From Herpetosiphonaceae bacterium (lineage in GTDB: Bacteria > Chloroflexota > Chloroflexia > Chloroflexales > Herpetosiphonaceae), in NCBI GenBank assembly GCA_026003835.1, contig BPHZ01000002.1, forward strand, positions 493,013 through 557,012: a DNA stretch of 64,000 nt. The letters run 5' to 3'. The notes under the pieces are model-generated. The model was given only the letters and a program-made list of their open reading frames with translations. It ran no database searches and was not told where the DNA came from. Position numbers and translations under genes: made by a program. Positions 8,389 through 17,102 of the stretch are shown here, piece after piece. Numbering within the stretch: position 1 is the stretch's first letter; each line of letters begins with the position of its first letter.

Positions 8389-8738
8389 AGAGCGGGCGCT
8401 TCATTTCTATCGCGATCTGCTGGGCCTGGAGGTGATCTCACCGCCGGAGCTTCCCAATGTGTTCTTGAAGGCCGGCGAGGGCAACGCCGGTATCCCTCAG
8501 ATGATCGTCCTGGTGCCGAAGCCGGAGGAGATCAAAGCCAGGCCGTCGGGGGTACCAGCTCCATCACCTGGCGTTGGAGCTGCCGGAAGAGGATTTTGAG
8601 GCCCAGCACGCAGCGCTGATAACGGCCGGCTACCAGCCGCGCGGCGGCAAACATCCGGTCCTTGCCAGCAGGACAATGTATGTTGACGATCCCGACGGCA
8701 ACGAGGTTGAGTTCATCTGCCGCGCCCCAGCGGTCTGA
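8339..8738 (+). pseudogene. VOC/glyoxalase-family protein, frameshifted
   Basis: GTG 8339 follows TTGGAGG. The first frame gives VKHVVGISEIVLWTADKERA and FYRDLLGLEVISPPELPNVF, a typical VOC N-terminal half. Near 8548-8553 a run of five G separates this from the other half, which continues one frame over as HHLALELPEEDF, TAGYQPRGGKHPV and DDPDGNEVEFICRAPAV with its stop at 8736-8738. Joined, it is a ~132-residue single-domain VOC protein. The 1-base change in a G-run could be a real frameshift or a sequence error. VOC proteins bind a metal and act on diverse small substrates, and no substrate is inferable here. Confidence 0.75.
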
Positions 8739-8892
8739 GGATCTCATCCCCAGTTGCACCAGCTTGCGCAGGGCTTGAGCCGCGCAGCTCGCTCGTTCCA
8801 ACGGTGGTACACGAAATGCTGGGTAAACTGTTGCCTGATGAGTTCGATTATGACATCGTTCCAAGGTCGCTTTACCTGAAAGGGGTAAGGGT

Positions 8893-9138
8893 ATGACGAC
8901 AAGCGAGCGAGACGCGGCAATTGAGGAGCTTGAGGCCCGCATCCGTCAGCTTAGTCCCCAGGCGCGGATTCGTACCGAGAAGAAGGGTGCGGAGGAAGCT
9001 ATTGTTCACGTATCTGCCCCGCAGCGGGACAAAGAGGCTATCGAGGACGTCGTGCGTCCCCTGTGTCTGCGCTTCCTACGGCAAGGGCTTGACATCCAGG
9101 TTCTAATCAACGAAGAGACGCGGAGCATTGGCTCATAA
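8893..9138 (+). CDS. Small hypothetical protein
   Basis: 81 residues, ATG 8893 preceded by AAAGGGG. The N-terminal half is a charged helix (ERDAAIEELEARIRQLSPQ) and the C-terminal half looks alpha/beta (EAIVHVSAPQRDKEAIEDVV, LDIQVLINEETRSIGS). No family was recognised and no signal peptide is visible. It stands alone between the VOC remnant and a strong terminator, which supports it being a real gene. Confidence 0.6.
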   Translation: MTTSERDAAIEELEARIRQLSPQARIRTEKKGAEEAIVHVSAPQRDKEAIEDVVRPLCLRFLRQGLDIQVLINEETRSIGS

Positions 9139-9183
9139 CAGCTCTGCTGGAAACTGGGCGGCAGCGTTATCTACGGGAGATGA

Positions 9184-9221
9184 GCCGGACTGGCTACACA
9201 GCCAGTCCGGCCGGCCTTTTT
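9184..9221 (+). terminator. Rho-independent terminator
   Basis: A perfect 12-bp stem (GCCGGACTGGCT 9184-9195 / 9200-9211) with an ACAC loop, followed by CGGCC and five T. It terminates the 81-residue gene on the plus strand. Confidence 0.9.
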
Positions 9222-9256
9222 AAAAGGGTGGAGCCAGAAAAAAAGCCGGCTCCACC
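9222..9256 (-). terminator. Rho-independent terminator for the lipoprotein gene
   Basis: Read on the minus strand, GGTGGAGCC (9248-9256) pairs perfectly with 9227-9235 and is followed by a T-rich stretch opposite 9222-9225. It lies 22 bp past the stop of the minus-strand lipoprotein gene, back to back with the plus-strand terminator. Confidence 0.8.
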
Positions 9257-9278
9257 GCTGCTGTTCTACGATGTCTGG

Positions 9279-9626
9279 TTAACAGTCCTCATTGCCGACG
9301 AGAGCATCTTGCTCTTCCTCTGCGCCGAGACCTTCTTCGCCTGTGCCGAGAGCTTCCTCCTCGCCTGTGCCGAGGCTGGGTTCCTCAGTGGTCTGCTCGC
9401 CGAGGAGTTCCTCATTGTCGCCGGCCTCGTCGGTCAGCTCGTCCTGCACTCCCGGGTCATCTGGGCCGCCGAGCGTATCTTCACCCGACCCTCCAGCTTC
9501 GCCGACTGCGGCGGGTGGACAATCCTCAGCACCGCCGGTTACATCTTCTCCCTCTCCGCATGCTGCCAGCATCATCAGGCCAACCAGCGCGAGAACCGTC
9601 CAGAGTAGGCGGATTGAACGTGACAT
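9279..9626 (-). CDS. Small acidic lipoprotein
   Basis: 115 residues from ATG 9626 with a GGAGGAGG site. MSRSIRLLWTVLALVG and LMMLAAC form a lipoprotein signal with the lipobox Cys near residue 22. The mature part is extremely acidic and low in complexity, rich in Glu, Asp and Gly, with near-repeats such as LGTGEEEALGTGEEGLGAEE. It has no aromatic core and is probably disordered at the outer face of the membrane. No function can be named. It may act as a metal- or cation-binding surface lipoprotein, but that is a guess from composition. Confidence 0.75.
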   Translation of the reverse strand: MSRSIRLLWTVLALVGLMMLAACGEGEDVTGGAEDCPPAAVGEAGGSGEDTLGGPDDPGVQDELTDEAGDNEELLGEQTTEEPSLGTGEEEALGTGEEGLGAEEEQDALVGNEDC

Positions 9627-9760
9627 TGAACTTTTCCTCCTCCTTCGTGTTGTTTTTCCAGCTGTGCCTCTCTCCCTGACGCAGCTGGACACGCCCACCC
9701 CTTAAAGCATTTTCTGTGCCAATGCAAACGAAACCCGAGATTACTGCCTATCGGCGCCAT

Positions 9761-12700
9761 TTAGCGAACGATGCGCAGTATTTGTCCATCAGATCGGCCA
9801 TGCACCTCCGGGAAATAACTCTCGCTAGCGACGGTTGGAATAACGTGGAACTCGCCCGGCAGCGTTGCCCGGATAGTATAGCTGTACACATACGAGCCCT
9901 TCGGCAGATAGTCGGCGAAGAGGGCCAGCTTTTCGTCGCGCAGCTCGCTCCGGCTGTACCAGTTCCACCATGGCCAGTGCCACTCAACTACGGTACGGGT
10001 ATCAATCTCTCCCTCCAACAGCACCGGATCGTTCCAGCGCCGCTGAAGCTCGCCGTCCCGCTCCAGCACGCTGGTGGTCGCCAGGCTGGTATCGATATGC
10101 TCGGCGCCGGCGGGCAGCGGATCCTCCACAACCACATAGTAGAGATCGTTGGGCGCGACGATCGAGAGTTCGACCCGGATGATATCGCCAGGCTTGACCT
10201 GGTTGACTTCAGGGCACTTCGACCCATCCTCGCAGCTGGCGAGTGTGTAGCGACGCCTGACGCTGATGCCGCGATCGAGCGCCTTGATCTCCTCGACGGG
10301 CAGGAAGGCGCGCAAGTGCGCAGTGTAGTAGAGCCGTCCCTCTCCATCCCCGCGCCCGATGGTGAGGCGATTGCCTTCATCGCGCAGCAGATCGGCGACG
10401 GCAATGCGCAGGACGACCGGCTGATCGAGATCTGCCTGGCCGATGTGTCCCCCAGCCTGCTCCAAGTCATTGAGCCATATGGCGTAGTCGTAATCGGCGT
10501 GAAGCTCGCGAGTATGGAGCATCCAGTCGGTCAGCGCCATCAGCGACCAGGCCGTCTCCTGGGTCGTCTCCCAGATGCCATCCTTGCGGGCAACCATCAG
10601 CCAGCGCACAACATTGGGGTTGAGCTGGTTCTGCGGGTCGAGGCGCACCAGCGCGGAGAGGACGATGGCAGTGGTGCGGGTATCGGTATTCATGCTCCAC
10701 CAATCATGCTGCTGCTCCTCCCAGTGGGCGCCGGTTGTGCTCAGGATTGCCGCGCTGTTGAGATCGGCCAGCAGCGTCTTGATCCGCCCGCTGTGCTCGG
10801 CTGCGTCGGCCTTGTGCAGGGCCATTGCCAGGAAGGCACGGGCGAAGATACCAAGCTTATGACGATTCTCATAAAGCTCGACCAGCCGGGCCGAATCAGG
10901 GCGGCCGGCTTCGGCCATAGCGTAGAGAACCCAGGCCTGCCGGTTGGCACTACGGACGGTGTTGAGATCCTTCGCCGCGACAAGCGTACCGTTCAGGTAG
11001 TCAAGACCGCGAGCAAGTACGCCCTCGCGTACCATATAGCCCGCCTCCTGAGCACGGGCGAAAGCGAAGACGACATAGGCACTGACATAAGGGCTGCTCT
11101 CAGCGTCGATCCACCAGCCCCAGCCGCCGTCGCCGTGCTGCTGAGTGTACAGCCTGTTGAGTCCCTGCTCCACGAGCGTGAGCAGCCGCGCCTCCAGCTC
11201 AGGATTTGAGATACCCAGATCGCGCAGCGCGCGCAGGGTGAGTAGATTGGGCAGGAAGCGGGAGACGGTATGTTCTGTACCCTCGTAGGGATAGTGCTCC
11301 AGGTATTCAAGCCCATCACGCATACCGGCGGCCAGCGACGGATCGAGCCTGACGGTCAGCTCGCCGTTGCGTGGATCGATGTTTGGCGGCAGGCCGATAG
11401 CCTCAGTGCGGGAGCCGGCAGTTTCGAGCTGCCCGCCGGTGCCGACGACCTCCGGCACACTGTAGCGGTAGACCGGCAGTGTGCCGTTGGGGCCGGTGGC
11501 AAGACGCGGCCTGCTGGCATCGCTATAGCTGTCGGAGATAGCAGTGAACAGGACATCTGCATACTCGACATCTTCCGCTGTCACTTGCCAGGTTACCTGC
11601 GCCTCTCCTCGCGCCGGCACCTGAACCGTCTGGGTCAATGGACTGGTGGAGGTCAGCCCGCGCGCCGCCAGGCCAACCTGCACTTGGAGGGACTGATCAG
11701 TGTTGTTGCTAATGTTGGCAGTTAGTTCAACACGGTCGCCGACGACAAAGAAACGCGGCGTGACGGGTCTGATAAGCAGCGGTTTGCTGGCGACCACCTC
11801 GACCAGTCCTTCGCCGACACGTGTGTCTCTGGTAAGGCCAACGCCGCGCATCACCCAGGTGGTCAGGTTATCCGGCAGTCTGACACGAATGGTTGCGCGG
11901 CCGCTGCTATCGGTGACGAGATTCGGGTTCCAGTAGGCCGTATCGGCGAACTCCTCGCGGATCGTTGGCGCGGGCGCTTGCGCCTGGTAGCCCGCTGCGC
12001 GATCGGCGGACTCGGGCATTTCGCCCGCTGTCGGCGCTTCCAATGCCGGCGGTAATGCGTTAGACGGCCCGGCGTGGCCGCCTCCGGGGGCGCCCTGCTC
12101 TTTATCATCCTGGCGGCGGGCGAGGTCTTGCTCGATCTGCTGCTGCAAGCGATCGCCTGAGATCGTGAGATCGAGGGCGGTGATAATCCCCAGCGGGCGC
12201 TTGCCGTAGAAGGCTTCGCGGATCGCGTTGGGCGTGCGCGGCAGCAGGCTCAGCACCGCTTTATCCACCAGGTCAAGTGATAGCTCCGCCGCTACGGGCC
12301 GGCCGTCGCTGTCGCTGACCTGGATCTCATAGCTGACCTCCGAGCCCGGTTCCGCCTGTTCAGCGCTGGGCGTGAGCGTAATCCGCAGCAATTGCGGCTC
12401 CGGTTCGACGGCCAGCGGAAGGATGCCCATCTTATAGTCGGCCGGGAGCGGGCCGCCGGGCGCTGTGGAATCAGGCGGGCTGAAGAGCACCACCGAAACA
12501 TAGATGTTTGGCGCGTGCTCCGCGGTCAGCGGCAGCGAGTAGATGGCACTGTTGCCCTCCATCCGCCGGACCTCGTAGCTGAGAATGCCGCCGCGCTCGA
12601 CGCTGATTAGCGCCCAGTGCGGCGCCTGAAACGGCGAGGGGATCAATATCTCGGCGGTCTCACCAGGCTTGTAGGAGGTCCGGTCGGAGATGAGCGTGAT

Positions 12701-15700
12701 GCGATTATTATTATCGCGACGCCACGAAACATATTCATCGCCGGCAACCCACAGGAAAAGCGATGAGCGGACCTCGCGCCCGCCGGAGTCCCTGGCGGTT
12801 GCGACGATTCGATATGAGCCGCCTTCGGCAGGGGTGAAGGCAATGATCGCGGCGCCCATCGCATCCGTGGTCAGCGTCTGCTGAGCGACCAAGGCGCGCT
12901 GTTCCTGCCACTCCCAGCGACCACCACCGGTCTCATTGCGGACAAAGCGGTTTTTCCATGTGTACCTGAAAACCTCGACATCGACAGTGCGGCCTGCTTG
13001 CCGCTGTCCCTGGATATCGGCGACAACCAGATCGAGCTTCTGCTCATCACCTGCCCTGCCAACGTAGGTCTGCGGCGCCAGTCCCAGGTAGATCTCCCCG
13101 CCATGAACGATCATATCCTCGCGCCCGGCGATGACCTGATGATCCCTGCCGCTGGCGCTCGCCTCGATGGTCAGGCGAACGCTGTCGGTGATCGGTTTGC
13201 CATCGGCGTCCGTCAGCTGCGCCGGCAGCTCGATTAGCAGCCGGCCCTGCGCGTCAGTTGTGCCGCTGCCGCTGAGGATGGGCCGCGGTGGAGGCGCCGG
13301 AATCCACCAGCAATCCCAACATAGCCAGGGATCAGCGCTATCACTGAAGCGATAGCGGCCGCCCCAATCAGGGGAGAAGGTGTAACTTTCCGCCAGCACA
13401 TTCCACTGAACAGGGATATTGGCGACGGGGCCGCCAAAGAAATAGGAGACATCGACCAGCGCTGTCGTCTTTGTGCCGCGTATGATCTCGCTGGACTGTG
13501 GGGTTACTGTGACCTGGAACTCGGGTGGGCGGTAGGCTGCTACCTGGAAGGAGGCATAGAAGCTATGCCGCCTGATCGTCGTTTCGATGCTGTAAGCTCC
13601 CAGCGCTGCGCCCTGCGGCAGCTCCAGACGGCCCTCAAAGGTCCCGTTGGCGCTCAAAGGCAGGATCTCTTCGTAGATTTGCTCCCCGGCTGCGCTGCGG
13701 ATGATCACACGCGCTGCGGTCATATTGGCCGGCAGGCTGAAACGGACGTCATCCTCGGCACGCAGCACACCCTTGAAAGTGACCGTCTGGCCAGGACGGT
13801 AGATTGGGCGATCAGTGTAGATGTGGCCGGCGAACTCGGGGAGCTCCCACATGCCCTGGAGCCCAAAGGCCCAGGGGCTGATGCTGCCGGTGTCCCACCA
13901 GGAGCCGACCGCGGCGAAGGGCTGCTCCGCAATAGCCAGGACGCTACGGCTCTCCGTGCGATCCAGGCGCACTCGCGCCACCCCGTCGGCTCCTGTCGTC
14001 GCCGTGCCAAGCGCTGCGCCCTGGTCGTCGAAGAGCTTCAGCCTGAGATGCTCAACCGGCTGGCCGCTCTGCAGATCGTTGGCCCAAATCAGCACATCGC
14101 GCTCACCTGCCTTGATCGTCAGATTGAGGTCGGAGACGACAAGCAGGTGCGGTTGTACCCCGTAGGGTTGATCGAGATGCAACAGATAGACACCGGGATC
14201 GAGGCGACCTCCATCCTCCAACAGTGCCACACGGGTGATCGCCGCCTTGTTGAGCGGCGCGTCGAGCGGCGCGCGCCAGCGGCGGAGTAGCTCCGCGCCG
14301 CCTGGAACCTCGCCGGACCAATATTGTTTCTTGAGGTCATCGGGTTGCAGGCGGTAAAGAGCCAGCGCTGCTTCATCCTGATTAACTGATCGGATCGCTA
14401 TGCGGGCGGGGTTCTGCGCACTGTAGGTGCCGATCAAGCCCGGCACTATTAGCTCTGCTGACGGCGGCAACGGACTGGTGCTGAAGCGCACGTCAAGAAT
14501 CTGGCCGGTCGTATTGCCGTAGGGATCGACGATATTTGGGCCGATATGGACAGCATATTCAGTCGAGGGCTGCGCGCCAAAAGCAATATGGAAGGAGTTA
14601 TTGTAAGTGTTGAAGTGGGTATAAACCTGCGTCGGCGAGAGCGGCGGCGTCATCTGGATATTCGCCATGACGCTATCGGGATCAATGGGCGTGTTGAAGA
14701 CGATAGTGAAATCAGTGTAGGGTGAGACATCCTGAGCACCATCGGCCGGTTCTGTCCTAAGGATGCGTGGGAGCGGTACTGTGCGAAAGGTGCTACGGAA
14801 AGCGCTGCTCATACCCTTCCCACCCGACCTCGATACAAGTCCGGCGGCAAGATCAATACTATATATTTGATCGAAGCCGAGTCGCGCCGCTGGTGTGAAG
14901 ATAAGCGTTTCATCAATAACCTGGAGCGTACCTGGAACGCTGTTGCCGTCGGGCGCGCGCAGGTTGAAGGCCGCTTGCGCGCCTGCAGGATCGATAGGCT
15001 GGTTGAAGGTCAGTCTGATCGCCGGATCAACGGGGATGAGCTGCGCTCCATCCTCGGGCCAGGCGAAGACGACCTTTGGCCTGACGGTGGTAAAGCTCCA
15101 GGTGAACTCATTGGGCAGCGGGTTGTCATCAAGGTCACGCAGCTCCGCCGAGACGCGAGCGGTATAGGTCGTGCCGCCGGCAAGCGGTTGGGAAGGGCGG
15201 AATATGTAGATCGAGGTATTGAGCCACTCTCCCTGTCCTTCGATGGCCGGCTCAAACGAGAGCGGCTGCGGGAGGCTGTCCTGCTGCTCGACGACGGTAA
15301 GGGGCACAACTGGACGGTTGAAGATCACCGTGATCGTGGAATCGATCGTCACTTCCTGTGTGCCACTGGCGGGAATAACCTGGGCGACCTCCAGATAGCC
15401 CGCGGTGGCGAAGCGAAACTGATAGGCGCTATTCAGCGGCGCGCCATCCTCCGCCCGCGCCTGCTGGCCGAGCACAACATCATAGAGCGCGGCGCGTTGA
15501 AGCGACTGGGTGGGGATAAAACGTACGGTGCGGGCATCCGGCCATTCGATGCTGCCGGCGACAGCCGGGGCGATGCTGAGGGCCGCTTCGACAGAGGCGC
15601 GGTTCATGGCACGATCAAAGACCAGCTCGACAACACCGTTGGGCGAAAGCTCCTCGCCTCGCTCGGGCGAGCGATAAACGACAACCGGCGAAACGGCCCC

Positions 15701-15871
15701 TGCAGGGACAGGGGTATAGCCTGGACGAGGCCGTGCGGGAACAGATGAGGGCTCCGGCGTCGGACGAACAGCGATAGGTACCGGCTGCCGGCTGCGTATC
15801 GCCAGCACCAGGCCGGCGGCGAGCACAACGAGCCCGATCAGTACGGCGATACGAGCACGAGGACGATTCAT
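9761..15871 (-). CDS. Alpha-2-macroglobulin-family protein without thioester
   Basis: 2,036 residues from ATG 15871 (AGGAG site). An N-terminal hydrophobic anchor (about residues 9-25) is followed by tandem Ig-like Big_5 domains (motif NGVVELVFDRAMNRASVE and similar to ~residue 480), MG domains including YTDRPIYRPGQTVTFKGVLR near residue 690, a low-complexity Gly/Pro/Ala linker, an A2M domain (YWNPNLVTDSSGRATIRVRL) and a helical TED domain. Bacterial A2Ms trap proteases through a CxEQ thioester. Here the equivalent site near residue 1525 reads YPYEGTEHTVS, so the Cys is Gly and the Gln is His and no thioester can form. It is probably a membrane-anchored, extracellular, non-covalent inhibitor or structural protein. 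No PBP1C-type partner is adjacent. Confidence 0.9.
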   Translation of the reverse strand: MNRPRARIAVLIGLVVLAAGLVLAIRSRQPVPIAVRPTPEPSSVPARPRPGYTPVPAGAVSPVVVYRSPERGEELSPNGVVELVFDRAMNRASVEAALSIAPAVAGSIEWPDARTVRFIPTQSLQRAALYDVVLGQQARAEDGAPLNSAYQFRFATAGYLEVAQVIPASGTQEVTIDSTITVIFNRPVVPLTVVEQQDSLPQPLSFEPAIEGQGEWLNTSIYIFRPSQPLAGGTTYTARVSAELRDLDDNPLPNEFTWSFTTVRPKVVFAWPEDGAQLIPVDPAIRLTFNQPIDPAGAQAAFNLRAPDGNSVPGTLQVIDETLIFTPAARLGFDQIYSIDLAAGLVSRSGGKGMSSAFRSTFRTVPLPRILRTEPADGAQDVSPYTDFTIVFNTPIDPDSVMANIQMTPPLSPTQVYTHFNTYNNSFHIAFGAQPSTEYAVHIGPNIVDPYGNTTGQILDVRFSTSPLPPSAELIVPGLIGTYSAQNPARIAIRSVNQDEAALALYRLQPDDLKKQYWSGEVPGGAELLRRWRAPLDAPLNKAAITRVALLEDGGRLDPGVYLLHLDQPYGVQPHLLVVSDLNLTIKAGERDVLIWANDLQSGQPVEHLRLKLFDDQGAALGTATTGADGVARVRLDRTESRSVLAIAEQPFAAVGSWWDTGSISPWAFGLQGMWELPEFAGHIYTDRPIYRPGQTVTFKGVLRAEDDVRFSLPANMTAARVIIRSAAGEQIYEEILPLSANGTFEGRLELPQGAALGAYSIETTIRRHSFYASFQVAAYRPPEFQVTVTPQSSEIIRGTKTTALVDVSYFFGGPVANIPVQWNVLAESYTFSPDWGGRYRFSDSADPWLCWDCWWIPAPPPRPILSGSGTTDAQGRLLIELPAQLTDADGKPITDSVRLTIEASASGRDHQVIAGREDMIVHGGEIYLGLAPQTYVGRAGDEQKLDLVVADIQGQRQAGRTVDVEVFRYTWKNRFVRNETGGGRWEWQEQRALVAQQTLTTDAMGAAIIAFTPAEGGSYRIVATARDSGGREVRSSLFLWVAGDEYVSWRRDNNNRITLISDRTSYKPGETAEILIPSPFQAPHWALISVERGGILSYEVRRMEGNSAIYSLPLTAEHAPNIYVSVVLFSPPDSTAPGGPLPADYKMGILPLAVEPEPQLLRITLTPSAEQAEPGSEVSYEIQVSDSDGRPVAAELSLDLVDKAVLSLLPRTPNAIREAFYGKRPLGIITALDLTISGDRLQQQIEQDLARRQDDKEQGAPGGGHAGPSNALPPALEAPTAGEMPESADRAAGYQAQAPAPTIREEFADTAYWNPNLVTDSSGRATIRVRLPDNLTTWVMRGVGLTRDTRVGEGLVEVVASKPLLIRPVTPRFFVVGDRVELTANISNNTDQSLQVQVGLAARGLTSTSPLTQTVQVPARGEAQVTWQVTAEDVEYADVLFTAISDSYSDASRPRLATGPNGTLPVYRYSVPEVVGTGGQLETAGSRTEAIGLPPNIDPRNGELTVRLDPSLAAGMRDGLEYLEHYPYEGTEHTVSRFLPNLLTLRALRDLGISNPELEARLLTLVEQGLNRLYTQQHGDGGWGWWIDAESSPYVSAYVVFAFARAQEAGYMVREGVLARGLDYLNGTLVAAKDLNTVRSANRQAWVLYAMAEAGRPDSARLVELYENRHKLGIFARAFLAMALHKADAAEHSGRIKTLLADLNSAAILSTTGAHWEEQQHDWWSMNTDTRTTAIVLSALVRLDPQNQLNPNVVRWLMVARKDGIWETTQETAWSLMALTDWMLHTRELHADYDYAIWLNDLEQAGGHIGQADLDQPVVLRIAVADLLRDEGNRLTIGRGDGEGRLYYTAHLRAFLPVEEIKALDRGISVRRRYTLASCEDGSKCPEVNQVKPGDIIRVELSIVAPNDLYYVVVEDPLPAGAEHIDTSLATTSVLERDGELQRRWNDPVLLEGEIDTRTVVEWHWPWWNWYSRSELRDEKLALFADYLPKGSYVYSYTIRATLPGEFHVIPTVASESYFPEVHGRSDGQILRIVR

Positions 15872-16197
15872 AATGCGCTCCTATGATCGATGTTTTATTG
15901 CCTGGAATCGATGCGTTGCTGCCCGGATAGGCGCGAGTCTCTGTGATTAGTAAAGAGACGGTTATAGAACGTATCCTGTTCCATAACTATATCAGACGAT
16001 CACGCCATGTGCTGAGGCTGGGAACAGGGCCATGGCAACGTCGCCGTATGACTCCTCCCCAACAGGCAGAATGGGGGGTGGGGGACACCTCCCATAGGCG
16101 CGAACTTAACACGATCCGCACCTTAACAATCGCATAAAGGCTGCCAGGGAGCTGGTATCCTTGGGGTCTCTGTCCAGATGATACCAGGAGGACTCCC
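15872..16197. other. Intergenic, no gene seen
   Basis: About 325 bp between the divergent A2M gene and the transposase remnant. It should contain the A2M promoter but no convincing -35/-10 pair stands out. AGGCTGCCAGG at 16138-16148 recurs exactly at 16802-16812, bracketing the remnants that follow. Confidence 0.5.
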
Positions 16198-16555
16198 ATG
16201 GCAGTTCATCCGCATCATCCACTCCTCATCGATCGCGTGCAAGCCCGGATCGTGGCTGACGACTGCTGGTCCACCGAGGTGGTGCCCCGCTTGTCCGCCG
16301 CCCTCGCGGTCCAGGCCCGCCTGCTGGACGCCTGGGGCACCTTGATCCAGCTGGCCCACCGCTCCGCTGTCGCCTGGGGCACGCGCCTCGAAGCCGCCTT
16401 CCTCTGGTTGCACTGGCTGATTGGCGCGCTGCTAGCCACCAGGATCCGGCGGCTCCCGCCGGCCGATCTCCGCCTGCGGCGCATCCTGCGCATCGATACC
16501 ACGCGTCTGCGGCGCGTCGGCGGCACAGGGGACGACCAACGCCTCCGCGACCGAA
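16198..16555 (+). pseudogene. Probable IS4-like transposase N-terminal remnant
   Basis: ATG 16198 has an AGGAGG site. The protein begins MAVHPHHPLLIDRVQARIVA and reaches LRRILRIDTTRLRRVGG followed by TGDDQRLRD, which resembles the segment carrying the first catalytic Asp (LVDATT...G..GDDWR) of IS4-family DDE transposases. Homology ends near 16555, where the sequence switches to an SDR fragment. The downstream catalytic Asp and Glu are absent, so it is inactive. The family call rests on one motif and is tentative. Confidence 0.4.
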
Positions 16556-16576
16556 TTCTTGCACGTCGCCGGCCAG

Positions 16577-16798
16577 CAGCCCAGTCTCTTCCAGCGTGTG
16601 TTTATGATGAAAAGCGCGACGGTTGCGAACATCGGCGTTGAGAGCATGCTCAAAGGCAAATCGAGTGTCGTTGCCGGCTGGCCCAACGCCGCACTCATCT
16701 TCCTCAACCGGTTCATACCACGCAGGCTGGCTGCGGCGATTGCCTATCGATTGATGGTCGTTGGCTCAGGCCAGCGGGAGCTGGCAGTCAACGGATAG
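16577..16798 (+). pseudogene. Short-chain dehydrogenase C-terminal remnant
   Basis: The frame encodes SLFQRVFMMKSATVANIGVE, SMLKGKSSVVAGWPNAALIF and LNRFIPRRLAAAIAYRLM before a stop at 16798. This matches the last ~70 residues of classical SDR proteins (the region after the substrate loop, with GxxxLMxGKxxVVPGxxN). The Rossmann and catalytic portions are missing and the upstream sequence belongs to a different gene remnant. It is a fragment left by recombination or insertion. Confidence 0.6.
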
Positions 16799-16885
16799 CA
16801 CAGGCTGCCAGGTCTGTATTCCCTGCTGGCCGCGTTTATGCTAGGATCAAACAAGGGCTCTGTGGACGAGTGGTCCACCACATCC

Positions 16886-16954
16886 ATCGTGACGGGGAGG
16901 TTCGGGGCTCCGTCCCTGCGGCTCCCCTTTCCTTATCACTATCAATGTGGTTGA
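16886..16954 (+). repeat. Dispersed ~65-bp element, copy 2
   Basis: It is related to 7761-7826 through the blocks ATCGTGA, GAGGTTCGGG, CCCTTTCCTTATCAC and ATCAATGTGGTTGA. It lies about 150 bp upstream of tnpB, where the left end of a TnpB-carrying element would be expected. Confidence 0.5.
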
Positions 16955-16962
16955 CAGAGGGG

Positions 16963-17012
16963 AACCCGCCGCACGCCACGCCGTTTCAACGGCCGTGGTG
17001 AGGCGGGTTTCT
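16963..17012 (+). repeat. Strong hairpin upstream of tnpB
   Basis: AACCCGCC and GGCGGGTT flank an inner stem CCACG...CGTGG with a second short pairing (CCGTT/AACGG). The structure lies about 90 bp before the tnpB start. It could be a left-end fold of the element or a terminator of the upstream remnants, since TTCTTCG follows. Confidence 0.45.
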
Positions 17013-17102
17013 TCGTCGGCTTGAGCCAGCGGGTTGACGTTCTCGTTCATCTGTGCTATCCTCTTTCCGTGGCGCCCAGCGCCTGGTGGTGGAGGTCAAG
17101 CG

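Noticed and set aside
9716..11209. Long plus-strand open frame antisense to the A2M gene (497 codons)
   Set aside because: It lies wholly within the A2M coding region, has no ribosome site and is a GC-bias shadow of that gene.
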